A stretch of DNA of 64,000 nucleotides. Source: Sphingomonas sp. PsM26 (lineage in GTDB: Bacteria > Pseudomonadota > Alphaproteobacteria > Sphingomonadales > Sphingomonadaceae). The position numbers and the translations under genes are program-made. Positions within the stretch are counted from its first letter, which is position 1; the number at the start of each line of letters is the position of its first letter. This document shows positions 25,705 through 33,396 of the stretch, piece by piece. The notes under the pieces were generated by a model. The model was not told the origin of the DNA. It did no database searches and saw only the letters and a list, made by a program, of their open reading frames with translations. The stretch is taken from NCBI GenBank assembly GCA_030433805.1, contig JARUXA010000004.1, positions 124,001 through 188,000 of the forward strand. Direction: 5' to 3'.

Positions 25705-26892
25705 TCAGCCCGCGGCGGCGGGCGGGTTCTTCGCAAGCCAGGCCTTTGCCTGATCGTCGGTCAGCTCGACCAGATCGCCCATGACGACCGGCAGGTCGAG
25801 CAGATGCAGCCCCCAGTCGGGTAGCGCCTTGCCCCCATACATCACATCGCCGACGATATGATCGGTGCGCTTGTCCGCCGAGTTGGCATTGGTCGTCACC
25901 GCCAGATAGGACGCGGTGCCGGACGTGACGCAGCGCGTGCTGAGCAACCCCGGTACCTTGACGAAGCCGGTCGTGACGACGGCGCCGTCCTGGCTCCACG
26001 CCCCTTGCGAGGCGCTGGCGATCCCCGCACCCCGTGCGCCGAGATAGGCGTCGGCAGGCTTGACCGCACCGTCGAGCGCGGCGGGGTCGACACAGGCGAC
26101 GGTCATGCCGGGTTGTGCCGCGATCCCGAAGCGGCTGTTGGCGGGCGGCGGCGCATCGGCGCGGAAGCTGACGTAGCTGACCACGCAACCGCTATCCTTG
26201 TCGCTATGGCACAAAGGCGTCGACTTGAAATCGCCGCCGACGTCCTTGCCCGCGGGGACCGCAACGTTGGTGCCGGGAATGATGACGGAGATGATCTGTC
26301 GTTGGACCGGCGTCCCTTCGATCGCTTTCGCGACCAGCTCCTTGAGGATCCCCGACCCCTGGCTGTGCCCGATCAGCACGACGCCGCGCCCGTGATTGTC
26401 ATAGGCGAGATATTCTTCCCACGCCGCCTTCACATCGGCGAAGGCGCGCGCACGATCTCCCTTCATCGGCTGCCCCAGCATCGCGTCGCGCAGTGCGAGC
26501 AGCGTGACCTGACGGTAGAGCGGCGCGAACACGCGGCAATGCTTGGCGAAGCGCCCCGCCTGATGCGTCGCGACGGTGATCTCTTCGGGGCCTGCGGTCA
26601 TGTCGCTGTTGGGCGACGCATCGAGCGACACCGTCGGATAGACGTAGAAACAGTCGAACTTGGGTGTGTCGTCGCGCGAGAATCGCTCGATCGATTGCGT
26701 CCCGTCGGCCCGGATGATCGTCGCGTCCTGATTGGCGGCGCACGCGTCGGTGCGACCCGGACGGCACAGCCAGGCATCGGGGTTGGTGTATTTCGGTGTG
26801 GCCTCGGCCGTCGGTGCGGGGGCGGGGGTCTGTGCTGCCCCCGCGACGGGCATTGCGGAGGCCAGCAGGATGGCGGCAAGCGATTTCATCAT
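25705..26892 (-). CDS. exported DUF3089 alpha/beta-hydrolase-like protein
   Basis: The 395-residue protein starts with a signal peptide (MMKSLAAILLASAMPVAGAA), so it should be periplasmic or secreted. The body matches DUF3089: DCFYVYPTVSLD near the start, the nucleophile-elbow-like VVLIGHSQGSGILKELV, and a long second half. GHSQGS supports a serine hydrolase fold (esterase or lipase-like). The substrate is unknown. The start is one of two consecutive ATGs. It is convergent with dnaA and has a repeat block upstream of it. Confidence 0.82.
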   Translation of the reverse strand: MMKSLAAILLASAMPVAGAAQTPAPAPTAEATPKYTNPDAWLCRPGRTDACAANQDATIIRADGTQSIERFSRDDTPKFDCFYVYPTVSLDASPNSDMTAGPEEITVATHQAGRFAKHCRVFAPLYRQVTLLALRDAMLGQPMKGDRARAFADVKAAWEEYLAYDNHGRGVVLIGHSQGSGILKELVAKAIEGTPVQRQIISVIIPGTNVAVPAGKDVGGDFKSTPLCHSDKDSGCVVSYVSFRADAPPPANSRFGIAAQPGMTVACVDPAALDGAVKPADAYLGARGAGIASASQGAWSQDGAVVTTGFVKVPGLLSTRCVTSGTASYLAVTTNANSADKRTDHIVGDVMYGGKALPDWGLHLLDLPVVMGDLVELTDDQAKAWLAKNPPAAAG

Positions 26893-26933
26893 AGGATCCC
26901 GACCTCTTGGCGCGACGTTTCCACCACGGCGCT

Positions 26934-27251
26934 TTCCCGGCCATTGCCGGGGAAGCGCCATTGTCATTGCAAGCACATATCTTGGGGAACATTAGCGCGG
27001 CGAGTCAGCCGGTCAAAGCGGATAGAGTGCGACGACCACCCCGCGCCCCTCTCCGCGCAGCACGACCCCGGCACGAGCCACCGCACGCCCGTCCTATGCC
27101 TCGACGGCGCCAGAGAACGCAGGGCAGGGGCGGGACGTATTCCCAGGATAGCGCTTCCCCGGCGAATGCCGGGGCCCAGTCGCGGCGCGCAAGGTCGAGC
27201 GCACGACGCCCGATCAGCCCGCCCTCTGCTGGGCCCCGGCCTTCGCCGGGG
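26934..27251. repeat. hairpin repeats A3 with a decayed copy of the Mth938-like gene end
   Basis: A degenerate half repeat (about 26936-26952) is followed by roughly 140 bases (26998-27139) homologous to the 3' end of the Mth938-like gene. Then comes a complete doublet with halves at 27157-27174 (GAAT loop variant) and 27234-27251. The period between the gene-end copies is about 298-314 bases. The decayed copy has lost about 16 bases relative to the gene and has no usable frame. Confidence 0.83.
26998..27139 (-). pseudogene. decayed fragment of the Mth938-like gene 3' end
   Basis: GTCAGCC-GTCAAAGCGG and GCAGGGGCGGGACGT-type blocks match those at 27302-27452 in the same order, with many substitutions and a gap. 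It corresponds to about the last 45 codons of the intact gene plus its stop region. I infer a tandem duplication followed by decay. It cannot encode a protein. Confidence 0.75.
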
Positions 27252-27310
27252 AAGCGCCATAGCCACCGCGAGCATACGTTTTATGATACAAAGCGCGGCG
27301 CGTCAGCCGA

Positions 27311-27691
27311 TCAAAGCGGGTAGAGCGCGCCCACGACCCAACGGCCCTCACCACGCAGCACGGCCCAGGCACGCGCCGCCGCACGGCTATCCATCGCCTC
27401 CACCCCGATGCCCTTCGCCTCGAGCGCACGGACGAACGCAGGGGCGGGACGTCGCATCGTCGCGCCCGTCCCGAGCAGCAGGAACTCCGGTGCCGGATCA
27501 AGCGCGATCAGGTCGCCGAGCGATTCAGGCGACAGCGTCTCAAACGCAGGCGCATCCCACTCGGCCACGGCTTCAGGGGCGATCGTCAGCGCGCGGTACA
27601 CCCCCCGGAAATCCCCCGCCTCGACCTTGAAGCCGTTGGGGGAGAAACCGGTGATCGCCGGACCCGATCCGCTGGCGCGGTCGATCTGCAT
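27311..27691 (-). CDS. Mth938-like domain (DUF498) protein
   Basis: The 126-residue product has the DUF498/Mth938 pattern: GPAITGFSPNGFKVEAGDFRG at the start, a central PEFLLLGTGATMRRPAPAF and the closing GRWVVGALYPL. Members fold as a small alpha/beta domain. A human homologue (NDUFAF3) assists complex I assembly, but bacterial function is not settled. In many alphaproteobacteria this gene follows secF, as here. Its ATG shares a base with the secF stop (TGATG), showing coupling to the Sec operon. Confidence 0.9.
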   Translation of the reverse strand: MQIDRASGSGPAITGFSPNGFKVEAGDFRGVYRALTIAPEAVAEWDAPAFETLSPESLGDLIALDPAPEFLLLGTGATMRRPAPAFVRALEAKGIGVEAMDSRAAARAWAVLRGEGRWVVGALYPL

Positions 27692-28644
27692 CAGCGCGCC
27701 TTCGGGGTGCCCGTCACGGCGACGGGCTCCGCCTGGCTCGGGTCGGGGCGTAGGCCGAGCGAGATCAGCAGCGACGACGACACGTAGATCGACGAATAGG
27801 TCCCGACGAAGATGCCGAGGATCATTGCCGCGGTAAACCCGCGAAGCACCGGGCCACCGAAGATCAGCAGCGCGAACAAAGCGAGCAGGATCGTGACCGA
27901 GGTCATCACCGTGCGCGGCAACGTCTCGTTGACCGACAGATCGACGATCGCGGACATGTCCATCTTGCGATAGCGGCGCATATTCTCGCGGATGCGGTCA
28001 TCGATGACGATCTTGTCGTTGATCGAATAGCCGATGATCGTCAGCACCGCGGCGACGATGTTGAGGTCGAACTCGAACCCGCTGAGCGCGAAGAAGCCGA
28101 GCGTCATCAGCACGTCGTGGACGATCGCCACGACGGTCGAGACGCCGAACTGCCATTCGAACCGGAAGATCGCGAACAGGCCGATCCCGACGACCGCGAG
28201 CACGACCGCGAGGATGCCCTTCCAGATCAATTCGCCCGAGACCTTGCCGCTGACCGAATCCTGCCGCGAGAAGCGCGCATCGGGGAAGTCGCGCGAGATC
28301 GCGACCTGAACCTGCTGGACGATGCGGTTGGCCGCGCCCTCGTCGGTGCTCTCGGGCGGGGGCAGCTTGATCGAGATGGTATTGTCGTTGCCGACCGACT
28401 GGAGCCGCGCTTCGCCGAGCTCCAGATTGTCGATGGTCGTGCGCAGCTTGTCGAGCGACGGCGGCGAGGCGAACTTCTCCTCGATCATCAGCCCACCGAC
28501 AAAATCGACGCCTAGGTTGAGCCCGCGTGTGAACACCAGCGCAAGCGCGGCGACCGACAGCAGGATCGTCAACCCGAACGCCCATTTGCGCAGGGAAACG
28601 AAGGGGAGGTTGGTGTTGTCCGGAACGATTTTCAGCAGGCGCAT
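27691..28644 (-). CDS. secF: protein translocase subunit SecF
   Basis: SecF pairs with SecD to use the proton gradient for late steps of protein export. The 317-residue protein has six hydrophobic helices, the N-terminal GLNLGVDFVGGLMIEEKF segment, the periplasmic loop, the GYSINDKIVIDDRIRENMR motif and the terminal helices. It starts 13 bases after secD and overlaps the Mth938-like gene, confirming one operon yajC-secD-secF-DUF498. Confidence 0.97.
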   Translation of the reverse strand: MRLLKIVPDNTNLPFVSLRKWAFGLTILLSVAALALVFTRGLNLGVDFVGGLMIEEKFASPPSLDKLRTTIDNLELGEARLQSVGNDNTISIKLPPPESTDEGAANRIVQQVQVAISRDFPDARFSRQDSVSGKVSGELIWKGILAVVLAVVGIGLFAIFRFEWQFGVSTVVAIVHDVLMTLGFFALSGFEFDLNIVAAVLTIIGYSINDKIVIDDRIRENMRRYRKMDMSAIVDLSVNETLPRTVMTSVTILLALFALLIFGGPVLRGFTAAMILGIFVGTYSSIYVSSSLLISLGLRPDPSQAEPVAVTGTPKAR

Positions 28645-28657
28645 GGTGTCTGGCCGA

Positions 28658-30244
28658 TCAAATGTTGATGTCGGTCGGGCGGTTGCGGCGAATCCACAAC
28701 ACCACGAGCATCCGCGTGAAGGTAACGGCGGTGAACACCGAGGTGGCGATGCCGATCAGCAACACGACCGCAAAGCCCTTCACCGGACCCGAACCGAGCA
28801 TCAGCATGATGAGGCCCGAGATCGCGTGCGTCGCATTCGCCTCGAAGATCGTCCGGCTCGCTTCCTTATAGCCGAGCTCGACCGACTGGATCACGCTGCG
28901 GCCACGGCGGCGTTCCTCACGAATACGCTCGTTGATCAGCACGTTCGCATCGACCGCAGTACCGATCGTCAGCACGAAGCCCGCGATTCCCGGCAGCGTC
29001 AGCGTACCGTTGAGCAGCGCGAGCACGCCCATGATGACGACGACGTTGATGATGACGGCATAGTCGGCATAGAAACCGAAGCGGCCGTAGGTGACGATCA
29101 TGAACACGATCACCAGGATCACCGCGATCGCCGAGGCGCGGACGCCTGCGTTGATCGACTCCTGCCCGAGATCGGGGCCGACGGTGCGTTCCTCGACGAT
29201 CTTGAGCGAGATCGGCAATTTACCCGAGCTCAGTGCGATCGCAAGGTTGTTTGCCGACTCAACTGTGAACGAGCCTTCGATGTAGCCCGCCCCGCCGAGG
29301 ATCGCGGTGTTGATCCGGGGTGCCGAGATGACCGCGTCGTCGACGATCACGGCGAACCGCTTGCCGGTGTTCGCCTGGGTGATTGCGGCGAACTTGCGCC
29401 CGCCCTCGGCGTTGAAGCTGAAGTCGACGATCGGGGCGTTGTCTTCCTGCTTGAACGACTGTTTTGCGGTCAGCAGCTGGTCGCCGGTGATGATCGCCTG
29501 GCGCTTGACGAGGATCTTCGCGCCGGGGCCACCCTCGGGATAGGGGAGCGCCTGCGTGCCCGCCGGGATAATCCCGCCGGGGACATAGGGCTGGTCCGCG
29601 ACCATCTTGAATTCGAGCTTGGCGGTCTTGCCGATCAACTCGCGCAAAGCGCGCGGATCCTTGAGGCCGGGAACCTGGACGACGATGCGGCTGGTGCCCT
29701 GGCCGACGATCGTCGGCTCCTTGGTGCCGAGCTTGTCGATGCGGGTGCTGACCACGTCCCGCGCGGTCGACATCGCTTCCTTGATCGACGCGTTGATGCC
29801 CGCCTCGGTCGGGGTCATCACGATCCGCGACGAATCGACGACCTGCAGGTCCCAGTCGCGCTGGCCGGTCAGGCCGACCCCGCCGGTCAGCTTGTTGAGC
29901 CGCTCGCGCGCTGCATCAAGCTGCGTCACGTTCCGCAACATGAAGCTCAGCTTGCCGTTGTCGGTCGCGATGTCGCCAATCGGGATCACCGGGTTGAGCG
30001 CCATTTGCGTGACGATCTGCTCGCGCATCGCCTCGAGCCGGTTCTTGACCAGCTCGTTGGTGTCCGCCTCGAGCAGCAGATAGCTGCCCCCCGCCAGATC
30101 GAGCCCCTTGTTGACCCGCGGATGCGGGAACGCGCCCCAGCGGTCGGTGACCGACTCGGGCAGGAAACTCGGGATCGCCAGCGCCATCAGCGCGGCGAGG
30201 AAAGCGAAGATCGATATGACCTTCCAGCGGGGGAAATCGAGCAT
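28658..30244 (-). CDS. secD: protein translocase subunit SecD
   Basis: SecD is the larger RND-type partner of SecF. The 528-residue protein has the first helix, the NKGLDLAGGSYLLLE motif, the periplasmic P1 domain, the DAVISAPRINTAI stretch, and the C-terminal five-helix block with GTAVDANVLINERIREE. Its length is within the family range. It starts four bases after the yajC stop. Confidence 0.97.
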   Translation of the reverse strand: MLDFPRWKVISIFAFLAALMALAIPSFLPESVTDRWGAFPHPRVNKGLDLAGGSYLLLEADTNELVKNRLEAMREQIVTQMALNPVIPIGDIATDNGKLSFMLRNVTQLDAARERLNKLTGGVGLTGQRDWDLQVVDSSRIVMTPTEAGINASIKEAMSTARDVVSTRIDKLGTKEPTIVGQGTSRIVVQVPGLKDPRALRELIGKTAKLEFKMVADQPYVPGGIIPAGTQALPYPEGGPGAKILVKRQAIITGDQLLTAKQSFKQEDNAPIVDFSFNAEGGRKFAAITQANTGKRFAVIVDDAVISAPRINTAILGGAGYIEGSFTVESANNLAIALSSGKLPISLKIVEERTVGPDLGQESINAGVRASAIAVILVIVFMIVTYGRFGFYADYAVIINVVVIMGVLALLNGTLTLPGIAGFVLTIGTAVDANVLINERIREERRRGRSVIQSVELGYKEASRTIFEANATHAISGLIMLMLGSGPVKGFAVVLLIGIATSVFTAVTFTRMLVVLWIRRNRPTDINI

Positions 30245-30248
30245 CGGA

Positions 30249-30596
30249 TCAGTCGTTCGCGGGCTTGGAGCCGAGCGGCGTCACTTCGGCGAGGGTCGCC
30301 TTGACGACGCGGATGCGCGTGGTCGGCGCGATTTCGACTTCGACGAAGCGTTCCTCAACCTTGGTCACCTTGCCGACGATGCCGCCAGCCGTGACAACCG
30401 AATCACCCTTCTTGACCGCGTTGATCGCCGCCGCCTGGTTGCGCGCGCGCAATTGCTGCGGGCGCAGGATCATGAAGTAGAAGGCGACGAAGACCAGCAG
30501 CAGCGGGCCGAAGTTGACGAGCAGCGACAGAAATCCGTCGGGGCCGGCACCGGTGGCGGCGCCTGTGGTCTGGGCAGAAGCTGGGGTGGCGAACAT
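30249..30596 (-). CDS. yajC: preprotein translocase subunit YajC
   Basis: YajC associates with SecDF at the SecYEG channel. The 115-residue protein has one membrane helix (LLLVFVAFYFMILRPQQLRA) and a cytosolic beta domain with GDSVVTAGGIVGKVTKVEE, both family hallmarks. It is the first gene of the operon. The opposite-strand monooxygenase gene starts about 155 bases away. Confidence 0.96.
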   Translation of the reverse strand: MFATPASAQTTGAATGAGPDGFLSLLVNFGPLLLVFVAFYFMILRPQQLRARNQAAAINAVKKGDSVVTAGGIVGKVTKVEERFVEVEIAPTTRIRVVKATLAEVTPLGSKPAND

Positions 30597-30750
30597 GGGC
30601 TACCTTGGTAAAGCGGACCCGCCTGCACGCAACCGTCGTGCGGGCAAGGGACATGCGGGATTGCGGGACGAAGACGCCCCGCTACAAGCAGCGCGCGCTA
30701 TCATCTCACGCGCGCCGGTGCAACGGATCATGACTTCAGGAGACGCGAAC

Positions 30751-31062
30751 ATGACGATCCTCGTCCTCGGGCACATCAAGACCGCACCGGGCGATGCCGC
30801 CCGCATCAAGGACTTGCTGGCCGCACATGTCGCGCGCGTCGAACAGGAAGACGGTTGCGAATTCTACGCCTTTTCGTTCGACGTCGCCGACCCGGACGTG
30901 ATCCGCATCGCCGAGCGCTGGGCATCGGAAGACGCGCTCGCCGCGCACGGACAGGCCGACCACCAGAAAGCCTTCGGGCGCGCTTTGCGCGATCTCGGCA
31001 TTGTCGAGATGAGCGTGAAGACCTGGGACGGCAGCTTCTCGCGGACCCTGATCGGCGATTGA
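30751..31062 (+). CDS. antibiotic biosynthesis monooxygenase (ABM) domain protein
   Basis: The 103-residue product has the ferredoxin-like ABM fold pattern: VLGHIKTAPGDAARIKDLLA, the EQEDGCEFYAFSFDVADP core with the conserved glutamates, ERWASEDALAAHGQADHQKAF and the final strand VKTWDG. Such small dimeric proteins oxidise quinol-like or aromatic compounds without cofactor, or act as quinol monooxygenases. The substrate is not predictable. ATG 30751 is supported by AGGAG seven bases upstream. An in-frame ATG at 30730 lacks this. Confidence 0.85.
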   Translation: MTILVLGHIKTAPGDAARIKDLLAAHVARVEQEDGCEFYAFSFDVADPDVIRIAERWASEDALAAHGQADHQKAFGRALRDLGIVEMSVKTWDGSFSRTLIGD

Positions 31063-31117
31063 GCCGTTGGCTCAGTCGGATGGTTAACAACGGTCGGCAA
31101 ACCCTGTGGCAAAACGC

Positions 31118-31813
31118 ATGATGGTTCGGTTCGGGACGGGGCTCTCAACCGCGGGGGCGGTCGCCTTATGGTGTGGCGCCGCACCTGCGGTAGCGGCCGA
31201 AAGCAGTCGCGAGACGCTGACCCAGACCGCGTTCGGCGCATCGGATCGCCCCAGCGCGTTGCGGCAGATCGCTAATGTCGAGGCGAATGCCGCGGCCACG
31301 CTGTTGCGCTCCCCCGGCGACGTCGAGGCGCAACTGACGCGCGCGCTGGCGACGAGCTACCGGGCGAAGCTGACCAACAGTCGTGCCGACGCGCTGCAAG
31401 CCAAGGCGCAGTTCGAGGCGATCACCGCGCGCAACCCGCGCGATGCGGAGGCACAGGCAGCGCTCGGTGCGTGGCATCTGAGCGCGGTCAAATCGCTCGG
31501 TGGACTGGTCGCGCGTGGCGCGCTCGGTGCGCGCAAGGCGTCGGGGCTCGACGCACTCGACCGTGCAGTTGCGCTCGGCGGGCAACGCGCGCTGTTCCCG
31601 GGGCTGGCAGCGTTGTTGCGGCTTGCGATCGACCCCAAGGACCCGGTCGGCGCATCGCTGGCGGAAACCGCCGCGCGCGCGGCGACTCCGACCGCGCTCG
31701 ACCGGATCCTTCAGCGCCGCGCCGTTCTGCTGATCGCGCCGCTGAAAAATGGCGACGCACGCGGGGTTCAGGCGCTTGCGAACCGCTTATTACCGCTTGG
31801 TCAATTCAAGTGA
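31118..31813 (+). CDS. exported alpha-helical repeat-like protein
   Basis: The roughly 231-residue product starts with a signal peptide (cleavage near AVAA-ES) and is otherwise alanine- and leucine-rich alpha helix. The segment LQAKAQFEAITARNPRDAEAQAALG has the spacing of a tetratricopeptide-like unit. I do not recognise a named family. It should be periplasmic and may serve in protein contacts. An upstream GTG (31106) is an alternative start. It ends about 40 bases before tRNA-Pro. Confidence 0.7.
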   Translation: MMVRFGTGLSTAGAVALWCGAAPAVAAESSRETLTQTAFGASDRPSALRQIANVEANAAATLLRSPGDVEAQLTRALATSYRAKLTNSRADALQAKAQFEAITARNPRDAEAQAALGAWHLSAVKSLGGLVARGALGARKASGLDALDRAVALGGQRALFPGLAALLRLAIDPKDPVGASLAETAARAATPTALDRILQRRAVLLIAPLKNGDARGVQALANRLLPLGQFK

Positions 31814-31855
31814 CTTGCATCCGTCGCATTCTCGGCCTAACGCGCCTGCCTCGGT

Positions 31856-31932
31856 CGGGGCGTAGCGCAGCCTGGTAGCGCATCACACTGGGGGTGTGGG
31901 GGTCGCAGGTTCGAATCCTGTCGCCCCGACCA
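31856..31932 (+). tRNA. tRNA-Pro (anticodon GGG)
   Basis: A 77-base cloverleaf: acceptor CGGGGCG/CGCCCCG, D arm with GCGC stems, anticodon stem TCACA/TGTGG around CTGGGGG (anticodon GGG at 31890-31892), variable region, T arm with GGTTCGAATCC, discriminator A and encoded CCA. GGG reads CCC and CCU proline codons. The 3' half of such tRNAs is a frequent integration target, and the next gene looks foreign. Confidence 0.96.
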
Positions 31933-32069
31933 GAGATATAAAGCGGCAGCAATAAGTCGGCCCGGAAAATGGCAATCCGCCACTGCGCTTCTGAGCAGAA
32001 CTCTACCGCATTTGTAGCACTGGCGCTGTTGGGGTGGTGCAACCAGCGCAACTCGCCCACCATGCTGTG

Positions 32070-32720
32070 ATGACCACAGAAAATACCACCGCTGGGGCAG
32101 AGCAAGCGCTCGCTAGCCTCGTCCGAGCCGAGACCGAACTCCAAGATCTTTACCAACACCACATGGTGGATCGTCCGTTTGGTCATCAGGACCTGTACCT
32201 GCTGGGCATCGCACGACGGACGCTGGCTCAATCGCAGGCATTCAAGAAGTGCGTTGAGGATCGCAATGGCCTAGTAGCTGCTGCGTTGCTTCGTCTACAG
32301 TTGGACACTGTTCTCCGGATTTACGCGCTTTACTGGGTTGCTGATCCGGAGGCTTTCGCCGGGCGCGTGTTCGCCGGTGAGCAGATAGATCGGTTAAAAG
32401 CTGCGGACGGTAAGCAGATGAAGGACCGGTATCTTATTGACAAGATCAAGGAGCGGAATCCGTGGGTTGAGGACGTGTACAAGAACACGAGCGGACTCAT
32501 TCACTTTTCCGACCGGCATATTCATTCGGCAATTTGCTTGAATGGTGACGACGGGCCGGCACAGTTTCTCCTTGGTCCGATAAACCCTGAGCACACGTTC
32601 GCCGACTTTCAGGAATTGCTAGAGGCTTTCTTCCACTGTACCGGCATGATCGTGGTGGCGGCGGGCGACTGGTTCGCAAATTTCAACACGATCCATCGCC
32701 GTAGTCCTCCACCGGATTGA
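32070..32720 (+). CDS. orphan protein behind tRNA-Pro, possibly DUF5677/HEPN-like
   Basis: The roughly 216-residue soluble protein is mostly helical. The segment [29 protein letters not shown] followed by a lysine/arginine-rich helix resembles DUF5677-type proteins, some of which sit in defence or mobile regions, but I cannot confirm the family. Aromatic and histidine residues near [13 protein letters not shown] could form a site. Base composition is visibly lower in GC than neighbours, and codon use is less biased. GTG 32034 is an alternative start. No partner gene is adjacent. Confidence 0.6.
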   Translation: MTTENTTAGAEQALASLVRAETELQDLYQHHMVDRPFGHQDLYLLGIARRTLAQSQAFKKCVEDRNGLVAAALLRLQLDTVLRIYALYWVADPEAFAGRVFAGEQIDRLKAADGKQMKDRYLIDKIKERNPWVEDVYKNTSGLIHFSDRHIHSAICLNGDDGPAQFLLGPINPEHTFADFQELLEAFFHCTGMIVVAAGDWFANFNTIHRRSPPPD

Positions 32721-33015
32721 CGAAGAATCACTGAGGGGCGTCAGGCGACGCGAGAGATAAATCCTGAGTTCGTGATCGAAGGCTTAGCGATCTGTTGAAC
32801 AAAGGCACCTACAATCTTGGATGTTGCAAGCACCGTAATGTGGTACGGGCATTGGCCCGCAGGACGGTCCGGCCACATGCTTCCGGCACTACGAACACCC
32901 CGATTCGTCAGCCAGAGCGGCAGACACGACCAGTATTGTTGCCGTGGCATCCCATAGCACGCTACAGCCGCCCCCAGCATGGCGTTTGCGCCGTGCGCTT
33001 GTCCGGAGAATATTC
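32721..33015. other. low-GC segment without a supportable gene
   Basis: About 295 bases between the orphan gene and the next exported protein. A minus-strand open frame (32741..32980) starts without a ribosome binding site and has no recognisable protein pattern. It is probably part of the same acquired segment as the orphan gene. I see no copy of the tRNA 3' end that would mark an att site. Confidence 0.4.
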
Positions 33016-33393
33016 TTGCGTCGTCAAACCATTCTACTGTCGCTGGCCGTTGGCCTGTCGCTCGTTCCCGCCGCAGCGACCGCGCAGGCCGCCGACCCGG
33101 ACGTGCGGTGCATGCTGGTCAGCAACGTCTTCGCCGAGAAGGAAGCCGACCCCAAGAAGAAGCAGGTCGCGATCATTTCGGTGGCTTATTATCTCGGCCG
33201 GGTCGACGCCAAGCTGTCGCCTGCGCAGTTCCGCAGCGCGGTCGTCGCGGTCGGCAAGGAACCGATGGGCAAGGACATCGCTCAGACGATGACCAATTGC
33301 GCGCGCGGCCTCCAGGCCAAGCAGATCGCGACCGCCGAAATGATCCAGGGCGTCGCGAAGAGCCAGCAACCTGCGGCCGCCGCCAAGAAGTAA
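33016..33393 (+). CDS. small exported protein of unknown function
   Basis: The roughly 125-residue product starts with a signal peptide (RRQTILLSLAVGLSLVPAAA, cleaved near AQA-AD). The mature part contains the pair DVRCML and TNCARG, so a disulfide is likely, and a lysine-rich EKEADPKKKQ stretch. Alanine/glutamine-rich ends close it. I do not recognise the family. I chose TTG 33016 because CGGAG lies about eight bases before it. Upstream codons would place a basic region before the signal. Confidence 0.75.
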   Translation: MRRQTILLSLAVGLSLVPAAATAQAADPDVRCMLVSNVFAEKEADPKKKQVAIISVAYYLGRVDAKLSPAQFRSAVVAVGKEPMGKDIAQTMTNCARGLQAKQIATAEMIQGVAKSQQPAAAAKK

Positions 33394-33396
33394 CGT

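Noticed and set aside
24359..26188. A 609-codon open frame on the minus strand across dnaA
   Set aside because: Its translation is arginine-, histidine- and aspartate-rich and without domains, while the plus strand encodes a complete DnaA. It is a by-product of GC-rich codon use.
28322..30304. A 660-codon plus-strand open frame opposite secD and secF
   Set aside because: Acid- and arginine-rich translation without structure. SecD and SecF are unmistakable.
32741..32980. A 79-codon minus-strand open frame between the orphan gene and the next exported protein
   Set aside because: No ribosome binding site, no family pattern, unusual cysteine/tryptophan mix. Likely chance in an AT-richer stretch.
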